Shown: positions 24,816-33,576 of the stretch, piece by piece
How the letters are laid out: the number at the start of each line of letters is the position of its first letter
Numbering within the stretch: position 1 is the stretch's first letter
Assembly: GCF_039962255.1 (NCBI RefSeq)
Contig: NZ_JAMPKY010000010.1
Coordinates: forward strand, 124,001-188,000
Direction of reading: 5' to 3'
From: Leptolyngbya subtilissima AS-A7
GTDB lineage: Bacteria > Cyanobacteriota > Cyanobacteriia > Phormidesmidales > Phormidesmidaceae
DNA length: 64,000 nucleotides
The notes under the pieces: model-generated
Seen by the model: the letters and a program-made list of their open reading frames with translations, nothing else
Database searches by the model: none
Told to the model about the DNA's origin: nothing
Made by a program: the position numbers and the translations under genes

Positions 24816-26700
24816 GTTCTATGTGGGCCTGGGCTACTTTTACAGGCTCTTGCAGCATAGACGGGGCATCCTCTCCCATCCCCCTACCTAAAGTGGCAGA
24901 TGCGATCGCCCAAATGGGGAACTTTGGCGTGCGATCGATATATAACAGCCCGTTTGCCTCCTGGAAGGTATCTGTCAGCTGGGTGTAGCAGAAACCGCTG
25001 AACATTTCCACCTGATTCACCGTTTGCAGCAGCTCCGCATACTGTCGCTGAAACTCCAGTGCATTATCCGAGCGCGCATAGCCCCAGGTGCTGCTCTGCT
25101 CTTCAGGTTTAGTGCAGGCAATGCCGCCAAACTCCGTCAGCATGATCGGCTGTCCTTGGTGAGGGTAGCCGTCTAGGGTCAGCACCCGACCGCCAGGACG
25201 CTGGCGATCGAACAGATCCGCCAACTTCACCTCGGGCCCATAGCGTTTTGCCAAACTATGGGATTGAGTGTCGTAGTCGTGGATCGCCAAAATGTCCGTG
25301 GCCGTACTTTCCCAACCATCATTCCCGATCACCGGACGGGTCGGATCGAGGGTTTTAGTCAGGTGATACAACGCCTGGACACAGTGACGGTGGGCCGGAG
25401 TTGCGGTCAAGTCGGGCACGCCCCAGGACTCGTTGAAGGGTACCCAGACCACAACACAGGGATGGCTGGCATCGCGTTCGATCACCTCCGTCCACTCCTT
25501 CGTCAACCGTTCTACCGCCTTGGGGCTAAAGCGGTAGGCACTGGGCATTTCTTCCCACACCAGCAGCCCCAGCACGTCGGCCCAGTAAAGGAAGCGGGGA
25601 TCCTCAATCTTCTGGTGCTTACGCACACCGTTGAAGCCCATTTGCTTGACCAGTTCCACGTCCCGGCGCAGGGCTTCATTGGAAGGGGCCGTCATCAGCG
25701 TGTCTTCCCAATAGCCCTGATCGAGCACCAATCGCAGGTAGTAGGGATGCCCGTTGAGCATGAAGCGATCGCGCTGGATATTCACCGTCCGCATGGCGGT
25801 ATAGGAGGTCACCTCATCCACCAACTGCCCCTGACACCAGAGTTGAATCTGAGCATCAATCAGCGTCGGCTTCTCAGGACTCCACAGCAATGTGTTGCGA
25901 TAGTCATCAATCCCGGGGTCCGACAGGGCAATACGGCGGTGAATTTCGCCATTCAACACCTCATACATGTCGTTGACTAGGAGTTGCTTGCCCACTGTCA
26001 ACCGCACCTTCAGGTGCATTTCCCTTTGCAGGTCGCCGGAGACAAACCCTTCAAAGCCGATTTCCCAGCGCTCAAAATGGGGTGTCCATTTAATGCGATC
26101 GATATAGGTGGCAGGAACTTTTTCCAACCACACCGTCTGCCAGATGCCGCTAGTCCGGGGATACCAAATGCTATGGGGTTCCCGCTGCCAGTCCTGCTTA
26201 CCCCGTGGTTTTGCCAAGTCGTAGGGGTCGTCCTCTGCCCATACGGTTACTGTCTGCTTACCATCTGGGCGCAATACAGAAGTAATATCCATCGAGAAGG
26301 GGGTGTGCCCGCCCTCGTGGTCAACCATGAACTGGCCGTTTACCCACACCCGCGCCCGATAATCGACAGCTCCAAAGTGGAGCAGGACGCGATCGCCTTC
26401 TGCCGACACCTCAAACTCTCGCTCATACCAGCAATTTGGATGAAACCCCGTGTCGTGAATACCACTCCGGATAGATTCGGGAGCGAACGGAACTTCGATA
26501 TTCTGACCCCACGATGTAACATCACTGGGTCGTGCAAAGTGCCCCTCATCATCGTAGGTAAACTTCCAGGTGCCATCCAGGGAAGTCCACTGAGAACGCT
26601 GTAGCTGAGGACGGGGGTATCCTGAGCTTGCCTGCGCCTGAAGGCTGGGGGTTAAGTCGCAGGGATATTCTTCTTCAAGACATTTACCGAAGAAATTCAT
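24727..26700 (-). CDS. glycoside hydrolase family 2 (beta-galactosidase-like)
   Basis: The 657-residue protein has the GH2 order: a sugar-binding beta domain (SLDGTWKFTYDDEG, FHPNCWYEREF), an immunoglobulin-like middle, and a TIM barrel. The acid/base Glu is in PFNESWG near 424 and the nucleophile in LTEFGG near 523. There is no signal peptide, so it should act in the cytoplasm. GH2 members cut beta-galactosides, beta-glucuronides or beta-mannosides; being first in an operon with galT and galK points to beta-galactosidase releasing free galactose. It is shorter than LacZ (about 1,020 residues) and lacks the LacZ C-terminal domain. Confidence 0.88.
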   Translation of the reverse strand: MNFFGKCLEEEYPCDLTPSLQAQASSGYPRPQLQRSQWTSLDGTWKFTYDDEGHFARPSDVTSWGQNIEVPFAPESIRSGIHDTGFHPNCWYEREFEVSAEGDRVLLHFGAVDYRARVWVNGQFMVDHEGGHTPFSMDITSVLRPDGKQTVTVWAEDDPYDLAKPRGKQDWQREPHSIWYPRTSGIWQTVWLEKVPATYIDRIKWTPHFERWEIGFEGFVSGDLQREMHLKVRLTVGKQLLVNDMYEVLNGEIHRRIALSDPGIDDYRNTLLWSPEKPTLIDAQIQLWCQGQLVDEVTSYTAMRTVNIQRDRFMLNGHPYYLRLVLDQGYWEDTLMTAPSNEALRRDVELVKQMGFNGVRKHQKIEDPRFLYWADVLGLLVWEEMPSAYRFSPKAVERLTKEWTEVIERDASHPCVVVWVPFNESWGVPDLTATPAHRHCVQALYHLTKTLDPTRPVIGNDGWESTATDILAIHDYDTQSHSLAKRYGPEVKLADLFDRQRPGGRVLTLDGYPHQGQPIMLTEFGGIACTKPEEQSSTWGYARSDNALEFQRQYAELLQTVNQVEMFSGFCYTQLTDTFQEANGLLYIDRTPKFPIWAIASATLGRGMGEDAPSMLQEPVKVAQAHIEHALSDALEARWAQPHPVQPVTHCGGNNCA

Positions 26701-27186
26701 GGGGATGTCTAACCAAACTGCCTGTGTTCAAACTGTTGTGCTAAGGATGCCCTCTTAGCACTCCTTAATTACCTCTATTCTCGCAGTTATTTAACTCTAT
26801 AACCTAGATTGAATTCCTCATGGCACCTCCAAAAATACCGGGGAGGCTGTCTTGCAATGAGACTGTGGAGATCGATAACTAGACACTGATTCGTCAAGGC
26901 GAGTCAGTAGCACTTCACTGGTGAGAGAATCCGTTCTTCATCGAGTGGGTGATGCTTGTCATTCATTTAAATACAGATACAGCCTGTGCTACCGACTTAG
27001 TTGACCCAAGCGGTTGCTGAGATGATGGAATCTAGGGTTGTCTGAGCAGTGAGCTAGCAAGGCTAAGCGCCGAGAGATGGCGACGATGGTTCAGTGGGGA
27101 TGCGAGCGCGTTCATGAGCCAGGGAAGTTGCTGGCGCAGAAGACGATGCTTAGACCCATATCCACACAGGGACGGTATTCACTAAA
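26701..27186. other. intergenic region upstream of the galactose operon
   Basis: This 486-bp gap must hold the promoter of the GH2-galT-galK operon (minus strand). I found no clear -35/-10 boxes, operator palindrome or open frame with a recognisable product. It also takes in the 3' flank of tRNA-Thr. Confidence 0.4.
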
Positions 27187-27258
27187 AGCCGATGGCGGGA
27201 TTTGAACCCGCGACCGCTCGATTACGAATCGAGTGCTCTACCACTGAGCCACATCGGC
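27187..27258 (-). tRNA. tRNA-Thr (anticodon CGT)
   Basis: On the minus strand the sequence folds as a standard tRNA. The acceptor stem is GCCGATG with CATCGGC, the D stem GCTC/GAGC, the anticodon stem CTCGA/TCGAG with loop TTCGTAA, and the T arm GCGGG-TTCAAAT-CCCGC. Anticodon CGT reads ACG (Thr). The base after the acceptor stem is T, and no CCA is encoded. A TTTT run begins at that base. Confidence 0.95.
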
Positions 27259-27369
27259 ATGGATATTTACAGTTAGCTAGTATAACAGGGTCGGCGATAC
27301 GCGATCGAGTCGTTTCCCAGGGCAGTGAGGCTAGGCAAAGCAGCACAGCCCTGGGGTTAGTCTGACGCC

Positions 27370-27891
27370 TTAGTCTTTCTCAATATACTTACGAACACTG
27401 TTGAGGTCGATGTAGCGATCGGTGGCGTTGCGCAGTTCGCGGGCAATCATCCCCTCCGTCGAGACAACAGTTATGTGAGTGTTTTTTGAGCGCAGCAACT
27501 CAATGGCCCGCTCAAAGTCGCCGTCGCCGCTAAAGAGAACGACCTCATCGTATTGATCTACGGTGTTGAACATGTCGATGGCAATCTCAATATCGAGATT
27601 GGCTTTTTGGGAGTAGCGCCCAGAGGTATCGTCGTAATACTCCTTGAGAATTTTGGTTCGCACAGTGTAGCCGAGGCTGATCAGCGCATCCCGAAAACCG
27701 CGCTGATCTTGGGGGTCTTTCAGCCCGGTGTACCAAAAGGCGTTGACTAAGGTAGCCCCACCGTCAAGGCTAAGAAAATATTCAAGTACCCGCTTCGGAT
27801 CGAAAAACCAGCCATTCTTTTGCTGGGCGTAGAACATATTATTGCCGTCTACGAAAATCGACAAACGCTTCAAGCCGTATCTATTTGCCAT
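27370..27891 (-). CDS. LabA-like NYN-domain (DUF88) protein
   Basis: The 173-residue protein is a single NYN/PIN-like nuclease fold: FVDGNNMFY at residues ~13-21, LDIEIAIDMF in the middle and VLFSGDGDFERAI near 119, giving the acidic residues expected at the metal site. In Synechococcus LabA takes part in circadian output (negative feedback on kaiBC expression), and related NYN proteins are thought to be RNases. Length and motifs match the LabA-like family. It is transcribed alone, downstream of a 600-bp AT-rich region and about 110 bp from tRNA-Thr. Confidence 0.88.
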   Translation of the reverse strand: MANRYGLKRLSIFVDGNNMFYAQQKNGWFFDPKRVLEYFLSLDGGATLVNAFWYTGLKDPQDQRGFRDALISLGYTVRTKILKEYYDDTSGRYSQKANLDIEIAIDMFNTVDQYDEVVLFSGDGDFERAIELLRSKNTHITVVSTEGMIARELRNATDRYIDLNSVRKYIEKD

Positions 27892-28489
27892 AAATATGAA
27901 TAATAATTAACTTAACGAGTCATCTATCTTATAAGCAGTGTAAATGCTGATTCTAGTTAACTTAGTAGACTAAACACTCAATCGATAGTGAGGTTTGACT
28001 CAAGAAAACTAGGCCTATCCAAAGCGTTCGTATAGAGAACAAGGCTAAGAGTGTAGCCGCTTCTACCAAAAAAATCTAGAGATTAGTTAGGCTTAAAGGT
28101 AGAAAATCTCAATGGGTAGGAAATAGATCAGCTAGTTTACGCTGTCAAATCCCACAAAATTTTAGGGGTTAACCTTACAGCCATTTAAATCAAAATTGAA
28201 TGAATTCAATAGCTTAGACTGCACCGCAGCCCTGATTTTCAGCCCTAAAAATGAGTGGCTCTACTATTTGCATCTGAAGTAAACGCACTTTGTCAAATTG
28301 ATGCTGTAAATCTGGAAAAATAAAGCAAATATCTACCTTATCTCTAGCAGTTGTATTAAAGACACACTGCCTTACTGAACTAGCTACACCCGAAGAATCA
28401 CTATGACGCAGTTTTAATAACCAAACTCAATATCATATTGAACTAAACCTAAAATTAACTTTATCTTTTAACTATAGTATACTGCCAAT
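27892..28489. other. AT-rich intergenic region, no gene seen
   Basis: This stretch is markedly more AT-rich than its surroundings. All frames are broken by stops and no repeat or RNA structure stands out. It presumably carries the promoter of the LabA-like gene at its left end. Confidence 0.5.
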
Positions 28490-28508
28490 CCCTGATCTGG
28501 AATCAGGG
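28490..28508 (-). terminator. hairpin after the nuclease gene
   Basis: CCCTGAT (28490-28496) pairs with ATCAGGG (28502-28508) over a 5-nt loop, 7 bp past the nuclease stop on the minus strand. No strong T run follows, so termination is only suggested. Confidence 0.4.
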
Positions 28509-28515
28509 GCCCCAC

Positions 28516-29559
28516 TCACGGGGGTGCATCGCTGGTGCGGGCCTTGAGAACGGCCTGAAGCTCGGCGGGTAGATTTCCAAAGAAGCTATGGCCAGTGGCT
28601 ATTTCAATGCGCTGAACCGAGGTTTGGTAGCGACGCCAGTCAGGGCTGACCTGGTTGCTGTTGGGCAGATCAACGGCAATTATTTGACTGTCACTGCCAA
28701 TGCCTAAGTCCCCATTGGGGAGGCGATCGTACACCACAATAATTTTCCATAGGCGGGAAGGTATAGCAATGGCTCGGTTGCCGATGTTGCCCTGGCTGCC
28801 GTAGGCTCCAGCAAACACGTGCAGGCTGTGGTCGTACTGGTAAACCAGCGATCGCCCGTATTCTTCCAGTTCCCGCCAGGTGCCACGGTTGTTGTCAGGG
28901 GCTTGGGGAATGATGTTGGTCATCAAAAAGGTGGCAGCATTGTTGCTCACGCTGCTGGTGCGATCGCCGGAGGGCACTACATGGCCGCGATCGTAGCCGC
29001 TGCCCCGATAGTCGTTGGGGGTAACCTGGTAAAACCCAGCGGGCAGCGCCCCGTCGGGGCGAAAGTTGTCTTGGCGATCGGTGGAGCCCAGCCAGGCGGC
29101 ATCTACTTCCCAACTGGCCCAGTTAAGCCCGTTGCGATCGCGGCTGTAGCTGAGTACATACTGATCACGCTGAATTAAATAGTTGTTGGGGTTGGTGGTT
29201 GCCGCCTGGCTGGGATTGCCCAGCGCTAAGTGGGGGTTGCTAGAGGCCGGGGCGGGTGGATCGGCAGCCGGTGTTTCAGCAGGCAGCAGTTCGCAGGCTC
29301 GACCGTTGCCATCACCGTCAAGACTGTAGGGGTCGCCCCCAAAAGCATCAAGTACCGCTTGAGCCCGAGGTTGGCTAGCGAAGTCGCCACAGTTGCAGTC
29401 GTCATCGACACAGGGAGGCAGGGTTGATACATCCACAGGGGCAACCCAGTTGATCATCGACAGCAGGTTTCCACAGCCAGTCAGCCCTAGCGCCAGGGCC
29501 ACAAGCAACAATTGGTTCCAGGGACGCAGCCGAGAAAATGTCATTGCCAATCGACCCAT
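28516..29559 (-). CDS. secreted DNA/RNA non-specific endonuclease, lipoprotein with excalibur motif
   Basis: From the ATG at 29559 the product has 347 residues. A signal peptide (LLLVALALG) ends in the lipobox LTGC with the lipid-bearing Cys at 29. Residues ~45-85 form an excalibur-type calcium-binding motif (CNCGDF ... DGDGNGRACE). The C-terminal two thirds are a NucA-like nuclease, with the active-site YDRGHVVPSGDRT near 184 and the Asn-containing TNIIPQ. It should degrade DNA and RNA outside the cytoplasmic membrane, as NucA of Nostoc does. The frame is open further upstream, but the signal peptide fixes the start near 29559 or 29544. Confidence 0.88.
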   Translation of the reverse strand: MGRLAMTFSRLRPWNQLLLVALALGLTGCGNLLSMINWVAPVDVSTLPPCVDDDCNCGDFASQPRAQAVLDAFGGDPYSLDGDGNGRACELLPAETPAADPPAPASSNPHLALGNPSQAATTNPNNYLIQRDQYVLSYSRDRNGLNWASWEVDAAWLGSTDRQDNFRPDGALPAGFYQVTPNDYRGSGYDRGHVVPSGDRTSSVSNNAATFLMTNIIPQAPDNNRGTWRELEEYGRSLVYQYDHSLHVFAGAYGSQGNIGNRAIAIPSRLWKIIVVYDRLPNGDLGIGSDSQIIAVDLPNSNQVSPDWRRYQTSVQRIEIATGHSFFGNLPAELQAVLKARTSDAPP

Positions 29560-29839
29560 GGTTGAACGGTCATCCTCTTGAAAACATTCATACAAATGTA
29601 CTGAAGTTGCGCCCGAGTGCGACGATCTGCCTTGCCGATTCTGGCCGAATCTATTGCCAACGGCAGGGGCGGAGGTTGCGGAAGGACTCAATAGCGTTAA
29701 CAATGTGAAACGTGGCCTGGCTTATTCCCCTGCCTAGCATAGGGATGTTTCACCCCATCGGGTGCGGGGTTGCCGCTCGGGCCAGGCGCAAGAAAATTCT
29801 CGTTTTTTGCCCGTATTTCTATTTATTACCAGGATGATT

Positions 29840-30313
29840 ATGCTCAACCAAGCAATTGCCAAGCTACAGGCATGGTTCCCCGCCGCTGCCGTCCACGCGC
29901 ACTGCGATGGCCCCTGCGGCGTTTACGATCCCTCCTCGGCTCGCATTGCCGCCGAAGCTGTGCTGTCGATGACCAAAAAGCTGGTGGACCTTGAGGTGCC
30001 CGCCGGTGGTGATAAGGCCGCTTCTGTTGCCTACCACAACACCTTCGCTCGCTATACCGCCATCAAAGAAGAGCAGGCTCAAATCACCAAAGATGAGCTG
30101 CTGGTGCTGTGGACTGACTACTTTAAGCCCATCCACCTAGAGCAGTTCCCCGACCTGCATGACACCTTCTGGAAAGCCGCCAAACTTTGCTCTGCCTGCA
30201 AGGTCGAAGTCAGCGTGCAGCACGCCAACGAGCTGATGGAAGCCGTGCAGAAAATCCACGGCATTTTCTGGGCAACCAAGAACCGTGATGTGTCTTGGTA
30301 CACCGCTAGCTAG
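29840..30313 (+). CDS. sodN: nickel superoxide dismutase
   Basis: The 157-residue precursor has a 20-residue leader ending AAAVHA, followed by HCDGPCGVYDP, the nickel hook. His1, Cys2 and Cys6 of the mature protein bind Ni. The leader must be cut just before that His, and the protease gene follows directly. The rest is a helical bundle as in known NiSODs. It turns superoxide into oxygen and peroxide. The start at 29840 is chosen because AGG at 29831-29833 sits six bases upstream and the leader has the usual length; an ATG two codons earlier is possible. Confidence 0.95.
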   Translation: MLNQAIAKLQAWFPAAAVHAHCDGPCGVYDPSSARIAAEAVLSMTKKLVDLEVPAGGDKAASVAYHNTFARYTAIKEEQAQITKDELLVLWTDYFKPIHLEQFPDLHDTFWKAAKLCSACKVEVSVQHANELMEAVQKIHGIFWATKNRDVSWYTAS

Positions 30314-30412
30314 AGGGACATGAGGGAGATAAGGAAAGTGAGGTGGATAAGATGAGCAGGGCGAAGGCTCCTCATCTTCCCCATCTCCTTATCTTCCTCA
30401 TCCCCTCACCCT
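30314..30412 (+). terminator. large purine/pyrimidine hairpin between sodN and sodX
   Basis: A purine-rich strand (30314-30357: runs such as GAGGGAGATAAGG) is followed by its imperfect pyrimidine-rich complement (about 30370-30412: CTCATCTTCCCC...). The transcript would form a long imperfect stem with a GCGAAGG-type loop. It lies inside the presumed sodN-sodX unit and could lower sodX relative to sodN expression or protect the sodN mRNA. Confidence 0.55.
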
Positions 30413-30416
30413 TGAA

Positions 30417-30806
30417 TTGAGTCTGGTGGAAAACAACCTCAGCAATTTCCCACAGCCGCCGTCGCAGTTGCGCCATAGTCAGTTCACCGATCTGGTGCTC
30501 TGGCTGTTGCGCCAGCGACGGCGGTTTCGCGTTGTGGGAGCCTCGATGCTGCCCCTGTTAGAGCCGGGTGTGGAGGTATTGATCGATCCTTCCGCCTATC
30601 GTCAGCAGCGACCGCAGCCGGGCGACCTGGTGGTGGCCGATCATCCTCGGCAGCCGGGACTGCTGCTGATTAAGTGGGTGGTCTATGTCGATGCCGACGG
30701 CTGTTTTTTGCAGGGGCTGAATGCGATGGAGAGCACCGACAGCCGCAAATTTGGCTTGGTGCCTTGGGCAGGGCTGGTGGGTCAGGTCGTCTGCCGGCTG
30801 CCCTGA
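30417..30806 (+). CDS. sodX: nickel-SOD maturation protease (S26 family)
   Basis: The ~129-residue protein is a small signal-peptidase-like serine protease. The nucleophile Ser is in VVGASMLPLLEPG near residue 43, PGDLVVADHP follows, and the general-base Lys is in LLIKWV near 82. SodX proteins cut the leader from NiSOD so that the His-Cys nickel hook is exposed. The gene directly follows sodN. There is no ATG: the first usable codons are TTG at 30417 or GTG at 30426, so the start is uncertain. No membrane anchor is evident. Confidence 0.88.
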   Translation: MSLVENNLSNFPQPPSQLRHSQFTDLVLWLLRQRRRFRVVGASMLPLLEPGVEVLIDPSAYRQQRPQPGDLVVADHPRQPGLLLIKWVVYVDADGCFLQGLNAMESTDSRKFGLVPWAGLVGQVVCRLP

Positions 30807-30814
30807 GGAGGGAG

Positions 30815-31411
30815 CTAGGAGAAGCTTTCCACCATGGCCATGACTTCGGCAGGCGAGTCGACTCGGTAGGCGTGAATGCCGAGGGTGCGGGCCGCCTCAA
30901 CATTGCGGGACCCGTCGTCGAAGAAGGCTACGCTGTCGGCGGGGGCATCGAGCGCCGATAGCACATGCTCAAAGACGGCCGTACTGGGCTTAATCAAACC
31001 AATCTTGTAGGACAAAAATAGCTGGTCGAAGTAGTCAAAAAAGTTGTAGCGATCGCGCAATCGCTCGTAGTGGGCAGGGTTAGTGTTCGACAGCAGCGAC
31101 AGGTGGTAGCGGGGCTTGAGAGCCGCGAGCATTTCGTTGCACTGGGGCAGTGGCGCCCGCACGATTTCTAAAAACTCGTGCTTGACGACTGCGGGGGCGA
31201 TCGCCAGACCAAAATCTTGCACAAAGGCGGCGGCAAAGGCATCGAAGTCAGTACGGCCGCTCTCAAAATCGACGACAGAGGGGGCGCTGACCCAGAGGCG
31301 GTGAATTTCCTCAATGGTGAGGGGACGACCCAGCAGGTCTTTGACCCGGTCGAGCCACTGTAGCTCTATCAGCACCCCACCCATATCAAACACAATGTGC
31401 GTAATGGCCAT
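30815..31411 (-). CDS. HAD-superfamily hydrolase
   Basis: The 198-residue protein has HAD motif I as VFDMGGVL (nucleophile Asp; the usual +2 Asp is replaced by Gly, as in many epoxide-hydrolase/YihX-like members). Motif II is SLLSNTNP, motif III Lys is in GLIKPSTAVF and motif IV is AFFDDGSRNVEAA. It probably acts on a small phosphorylated metabolite such as a sugar phosphate. It converges with sodX, the two stops being only 8 bp apart. Confidence 0.85.
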   Translation of the reverse strand: MAITHIVFDMGGVLIELQWLDRVKDLLGRPLTIEEIHRLWVSAPSVVDFESGRTDFDAFAAAFVQDFGLAIAPAVVKHEFLEIVRAPLPQCNEMLAALKPRYHLSLLSNTNPAHYERLRDRYNFFDYFDQLFLSYKIGLIKPSTAVFEHVLSALDAPADSVAFFDDGSRNVEAARTLGIHAYRVDSPAEVMAMVESFS

Positions 31412-31537
31412 CGTTGTTGCTCCGCTGAAAATTGCCCAGACTTACTTTACCGGGCTGTGCTCTTGGGACAGTGCTCGGGGTCAGGGTTTAGAGGGTGTCT
31501 TGGCTAAATATTTGTGAGGCCATTTATGGTGATTAAG

Positions 31538-31572
31538 ACGTTACCGTCTGTAACAGGTGGTAACGTTTTTTC
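31538..31572 (+). terminator. intrinsic terminator with no upstream plus-strand gene
   Basis: ACGTTACC (31538-31545) pairs with GGTAACGT (31559-31566) and is followed by TTTTTCTC. This is a convincing plus-strand terminator, but the gene to its left is on the minus strand and starts at 31411. The 398-bp gap 31412-31809 has no open frame with a recognisable product, so a short transcript may end here. Confidence 0.6.
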
Positions 31573-31809
31573 TCGCCGGTAGCCGTTGTTAGAGTCGTGC
31601 GATCGCCCCAAAGCTACGACTGTAGAGCCTTTCATCTTTGTGTCACAACGTAAAGGCGGTGCAATAACAGCATTACCGAAAGAATAATTCACACCGGCAG
31701 CCAATAAAGTTCGCTAGGCTGAAAACATTGATAAATAAGGAACTCAGCCGTAAAACTCCGAGTTTCTGACCCCGCGCTTCACCCGTCATCCTTAATTAGG
31801 CATATATTC

Positions 31810-32340
31810 ATGAATTCGCTATCTCACCCCATCGCTAAGCCCACTCCCTGGGTCGGGGCGGTTTTGTTCGCCCTCATGTTTTGGTTCAGCAGCAGCCTGC
31901 TGATGGACTTTGTCATCATGCCCGGGCTATTTGTTGGCGGTATGATGAGCCAGCCCGATTTTGGCTCGGCGGGCTACGCCATGTTTTGGGTGTTTAACCG
32001 TCTCGAGCTGCTGTGCGCTGGCGTCATTTTGACTGGTCTATTGGCAGCCCGCCAGTCGCGCCCCCAGCGTCCTGTAGTCGCTAGCGGCCTGCGCAGCCGT
32101 TGGGCTGTAGAGCTTGGGCTAGGCCTGTTAGCCCTTACTCTGGTGCTGACCTATGCGATCGCCCCCGCCATGGCTGCCCTGGGTGCTTCCCTCGACCCCT
32201 TTGCCGCCACCGTTGAAGTGCCCGGTGCTATGAACCAGATGCACGGGCTGTACTTTGCCTTAGAAGCTGTCAAGCTGCTGGGCTGCGGTGCGCTGCTCAG
32301 CCTGCTCTATGGAGACCTCAGCCGCGCTGAAGAACTGTAG
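31810..32340 (+). CDS. four-helix membrane protein of unknown function
   Basis: The 176-residue protein has four predicted membrane helices (about residues 14-34, 58-78, 98-118 and 145-165). The first contains ALMFWFSSSLLMDF and is followed by VIMPGLFVGGM, and the short cytoplasmic connections are rich in Arg. I do not recognise a named family; it resembles small cyanobacterial integral membrane proteins of DUF4149-like layout. A strong terminator follows 15 bp after its stop. Confidence 0.7.
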   Translation: MNSLSHPIAKPTPWVGAVLFALMFWFSSSLLMDFVIMPGLFVGGMMSQPDFGSAGYAMFWVFNRLELLCAGVILTGLLAARQSRPQRPVVASGLRSRWAVELGLGLLALTLVLTYAIAPAMAALGASLDPFAATVEVPGAMNQMHGLYFALEAVKLLGCGALLSLLYGDLSRAEEL

Positions 32341-32355
32341 GTTAATCTCTGTCTA

Positions 32356-32398
32356 AAAAGCCCCCCGGTTCTGAATATCGCAGAACTGGGGGGCTTTT
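32356..32398. terminator. strong bidirectional terminator
   Basis: An 18-bp stem with one G-T wobble joins AAAAGCCCCCCGGTTCTG (32356-32373) to CAGAACTGGGGGGCTTTT (32381-32398) over a 7-nt loop, with A and T runs on both sides. It serves the membrane-protein gene and the convergent DnaJ-type gene. Confidence 0.92.
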
Positions 32399-32425
32399 GA
32401 TTGCGCTCTGTCTAAAGCATCAGGT

Positions 32426-33409
32426 TCACAAACGCGTATTGGTCAGGCTCTGACGTGGGTTCGTCGTGCGGCTGTCGCGGATTTTTTCGTACAGCTGGCG
32501 CTCGGCGTCGCTGAGGCTTACTGGAGGTGTAATCACGACTTTGATCAGTAGATCGCCGCGATCGCCCTTGGGGCGAGGCCAGCCCTTGCCCCGTAGACGC
32601 AGAGTTTGACCCGAGCGGGTACCCCCAGGTAGGTTCATGGTCACGCTGCCATCGGGGGTCGGCACATCAATCTTTCCGCCCAACACCGCCTCATCTGGGG
32701 TAATGGGCACCTCAGCCGTGAGGCTGTCGCCCTCTAGGGTAAAGAAGCCGTGCCCCTCTAGCTGCACCACCAAATAAATATCGGCAGGCTGCTTAGTGTA
32801 GGGGTTGATCGGCCCCTTGCCCTTGAGGCGAATTTTGCTGCCCTGCTTGGCCCCGGGCGGAATGCGCACTTCCACATTGTCGTTGCCGATGCGCAGGCGC
32901 TTTTGGGCACCGTGGAAAGCTTCGCTAAAGGTGAGGCGAATGTTGGCCTCTTGGTCGAAGGATTGGTTTGGGGCGGTTTCGTATCCAAACCCAGGCCCGG
33001 CTGCCCCACCGCCGGGCGTCCCGTAGGGATAGGAGCGGGCACTGCCGCCGCCTGGGGTGGCAAAACGACCCAACAGCTCGTTGATGAACTCGTCAAAGCT
33101 GCCGTAATTGCTAAAGTCAAAGCCGCCCATGTCGCCGGGGTTGCCGTAGGGGGCACCGGCACCGGCGCGGCTGGCTTGCTGCCAGTATTGACCGTACTGG
33201 TCATACTTTTTACGCTTGTCGGCGTCGGAGAGCACCTCGTAGGCTTCGCTCACCTCTTTAAACTTGGCCTCGGCGGCTTTGTCATTGGGGTTAACGTCGG
33301 GGTGGTACTTGCGGGCCAGCTTGCGAAAAGACTGCTTGATCTCGTCGGCACTTGCCGTGCGATTGACCCCCAGCACCGCGTAGTAGTCTTTAAAGCCCGT
33401 AGCAGCCAT
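32426..33409 (-). CDS. DnaJ/CbpA-type (class B) J-domain co-chaperone
   Basis: The 327-residue protein starts with a J domain (residues ~6-75) containing the HPD tripeptide in [10 protein letters not shown] Gly-rich linker (~85-150) and the two beta-barrel substrate-binding domains of DnaJ-C follow. The four CxxCxGxG zinc repeats of true DnaJ are absent, so it is CbpA/DnaJ-class-B-like. It stimulates the ATPase of a DnaK partner. TAGGAGGA upstream of the ATG is a very good ribosome site. It is transcribed towards the shared terminator at 32356. Confidence 0.92.
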   Translation of the reverse strand: MAATGFKDYYAVLGVNRTASADEIKQSFRKLARKYHPDVNPNDKAAEAKFKEVSEAYEVLSDADKRKKYDQYGQYWQQASRAGAGAPYGNPGDMGGFDFSNYGSFDEFINELLGRFATPGGGSARSYPYGTPGGGAAGPGFGYETAPNQSFDQEANIRLTFSEAFHGAQKRLRIGNDNVEVRIPPGAKQGSKIRLKGKGPINPYTKQPADIYLVVQLEGHGFFTLEGDSLTAEVPITPDEAVLGGKIDVPTPDGSVTMNLPGGTRSGQTLRLRGKGWPRPKGDRGDLLIKVVITPPVSLSDAERQLYEKIRDSRTTNPRQSLTNTRL

Positions 33410-33576
33410 TCCTATCCTCCTAAAAACCCGCGCTCAGTGGTGACTATTGTCTGTAGTCAGCTTTGGGATGGGGAGGGCCATTGCCGCTTCCGCCAGACCC
33501 ATGTCTACCTCTGGATTTAGCGTAGCAAACCCCACGCCTAAGGAAAGTTCGGTTTTCCAGGTTGGGGCGGAGCAAA

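Noticed and set aside
26990-27180. Transposase remnant before tRNA-Thr
   Set aside because: A plus-strand frame with basic content exists, but no transposase motif or inverted repeat supports it.
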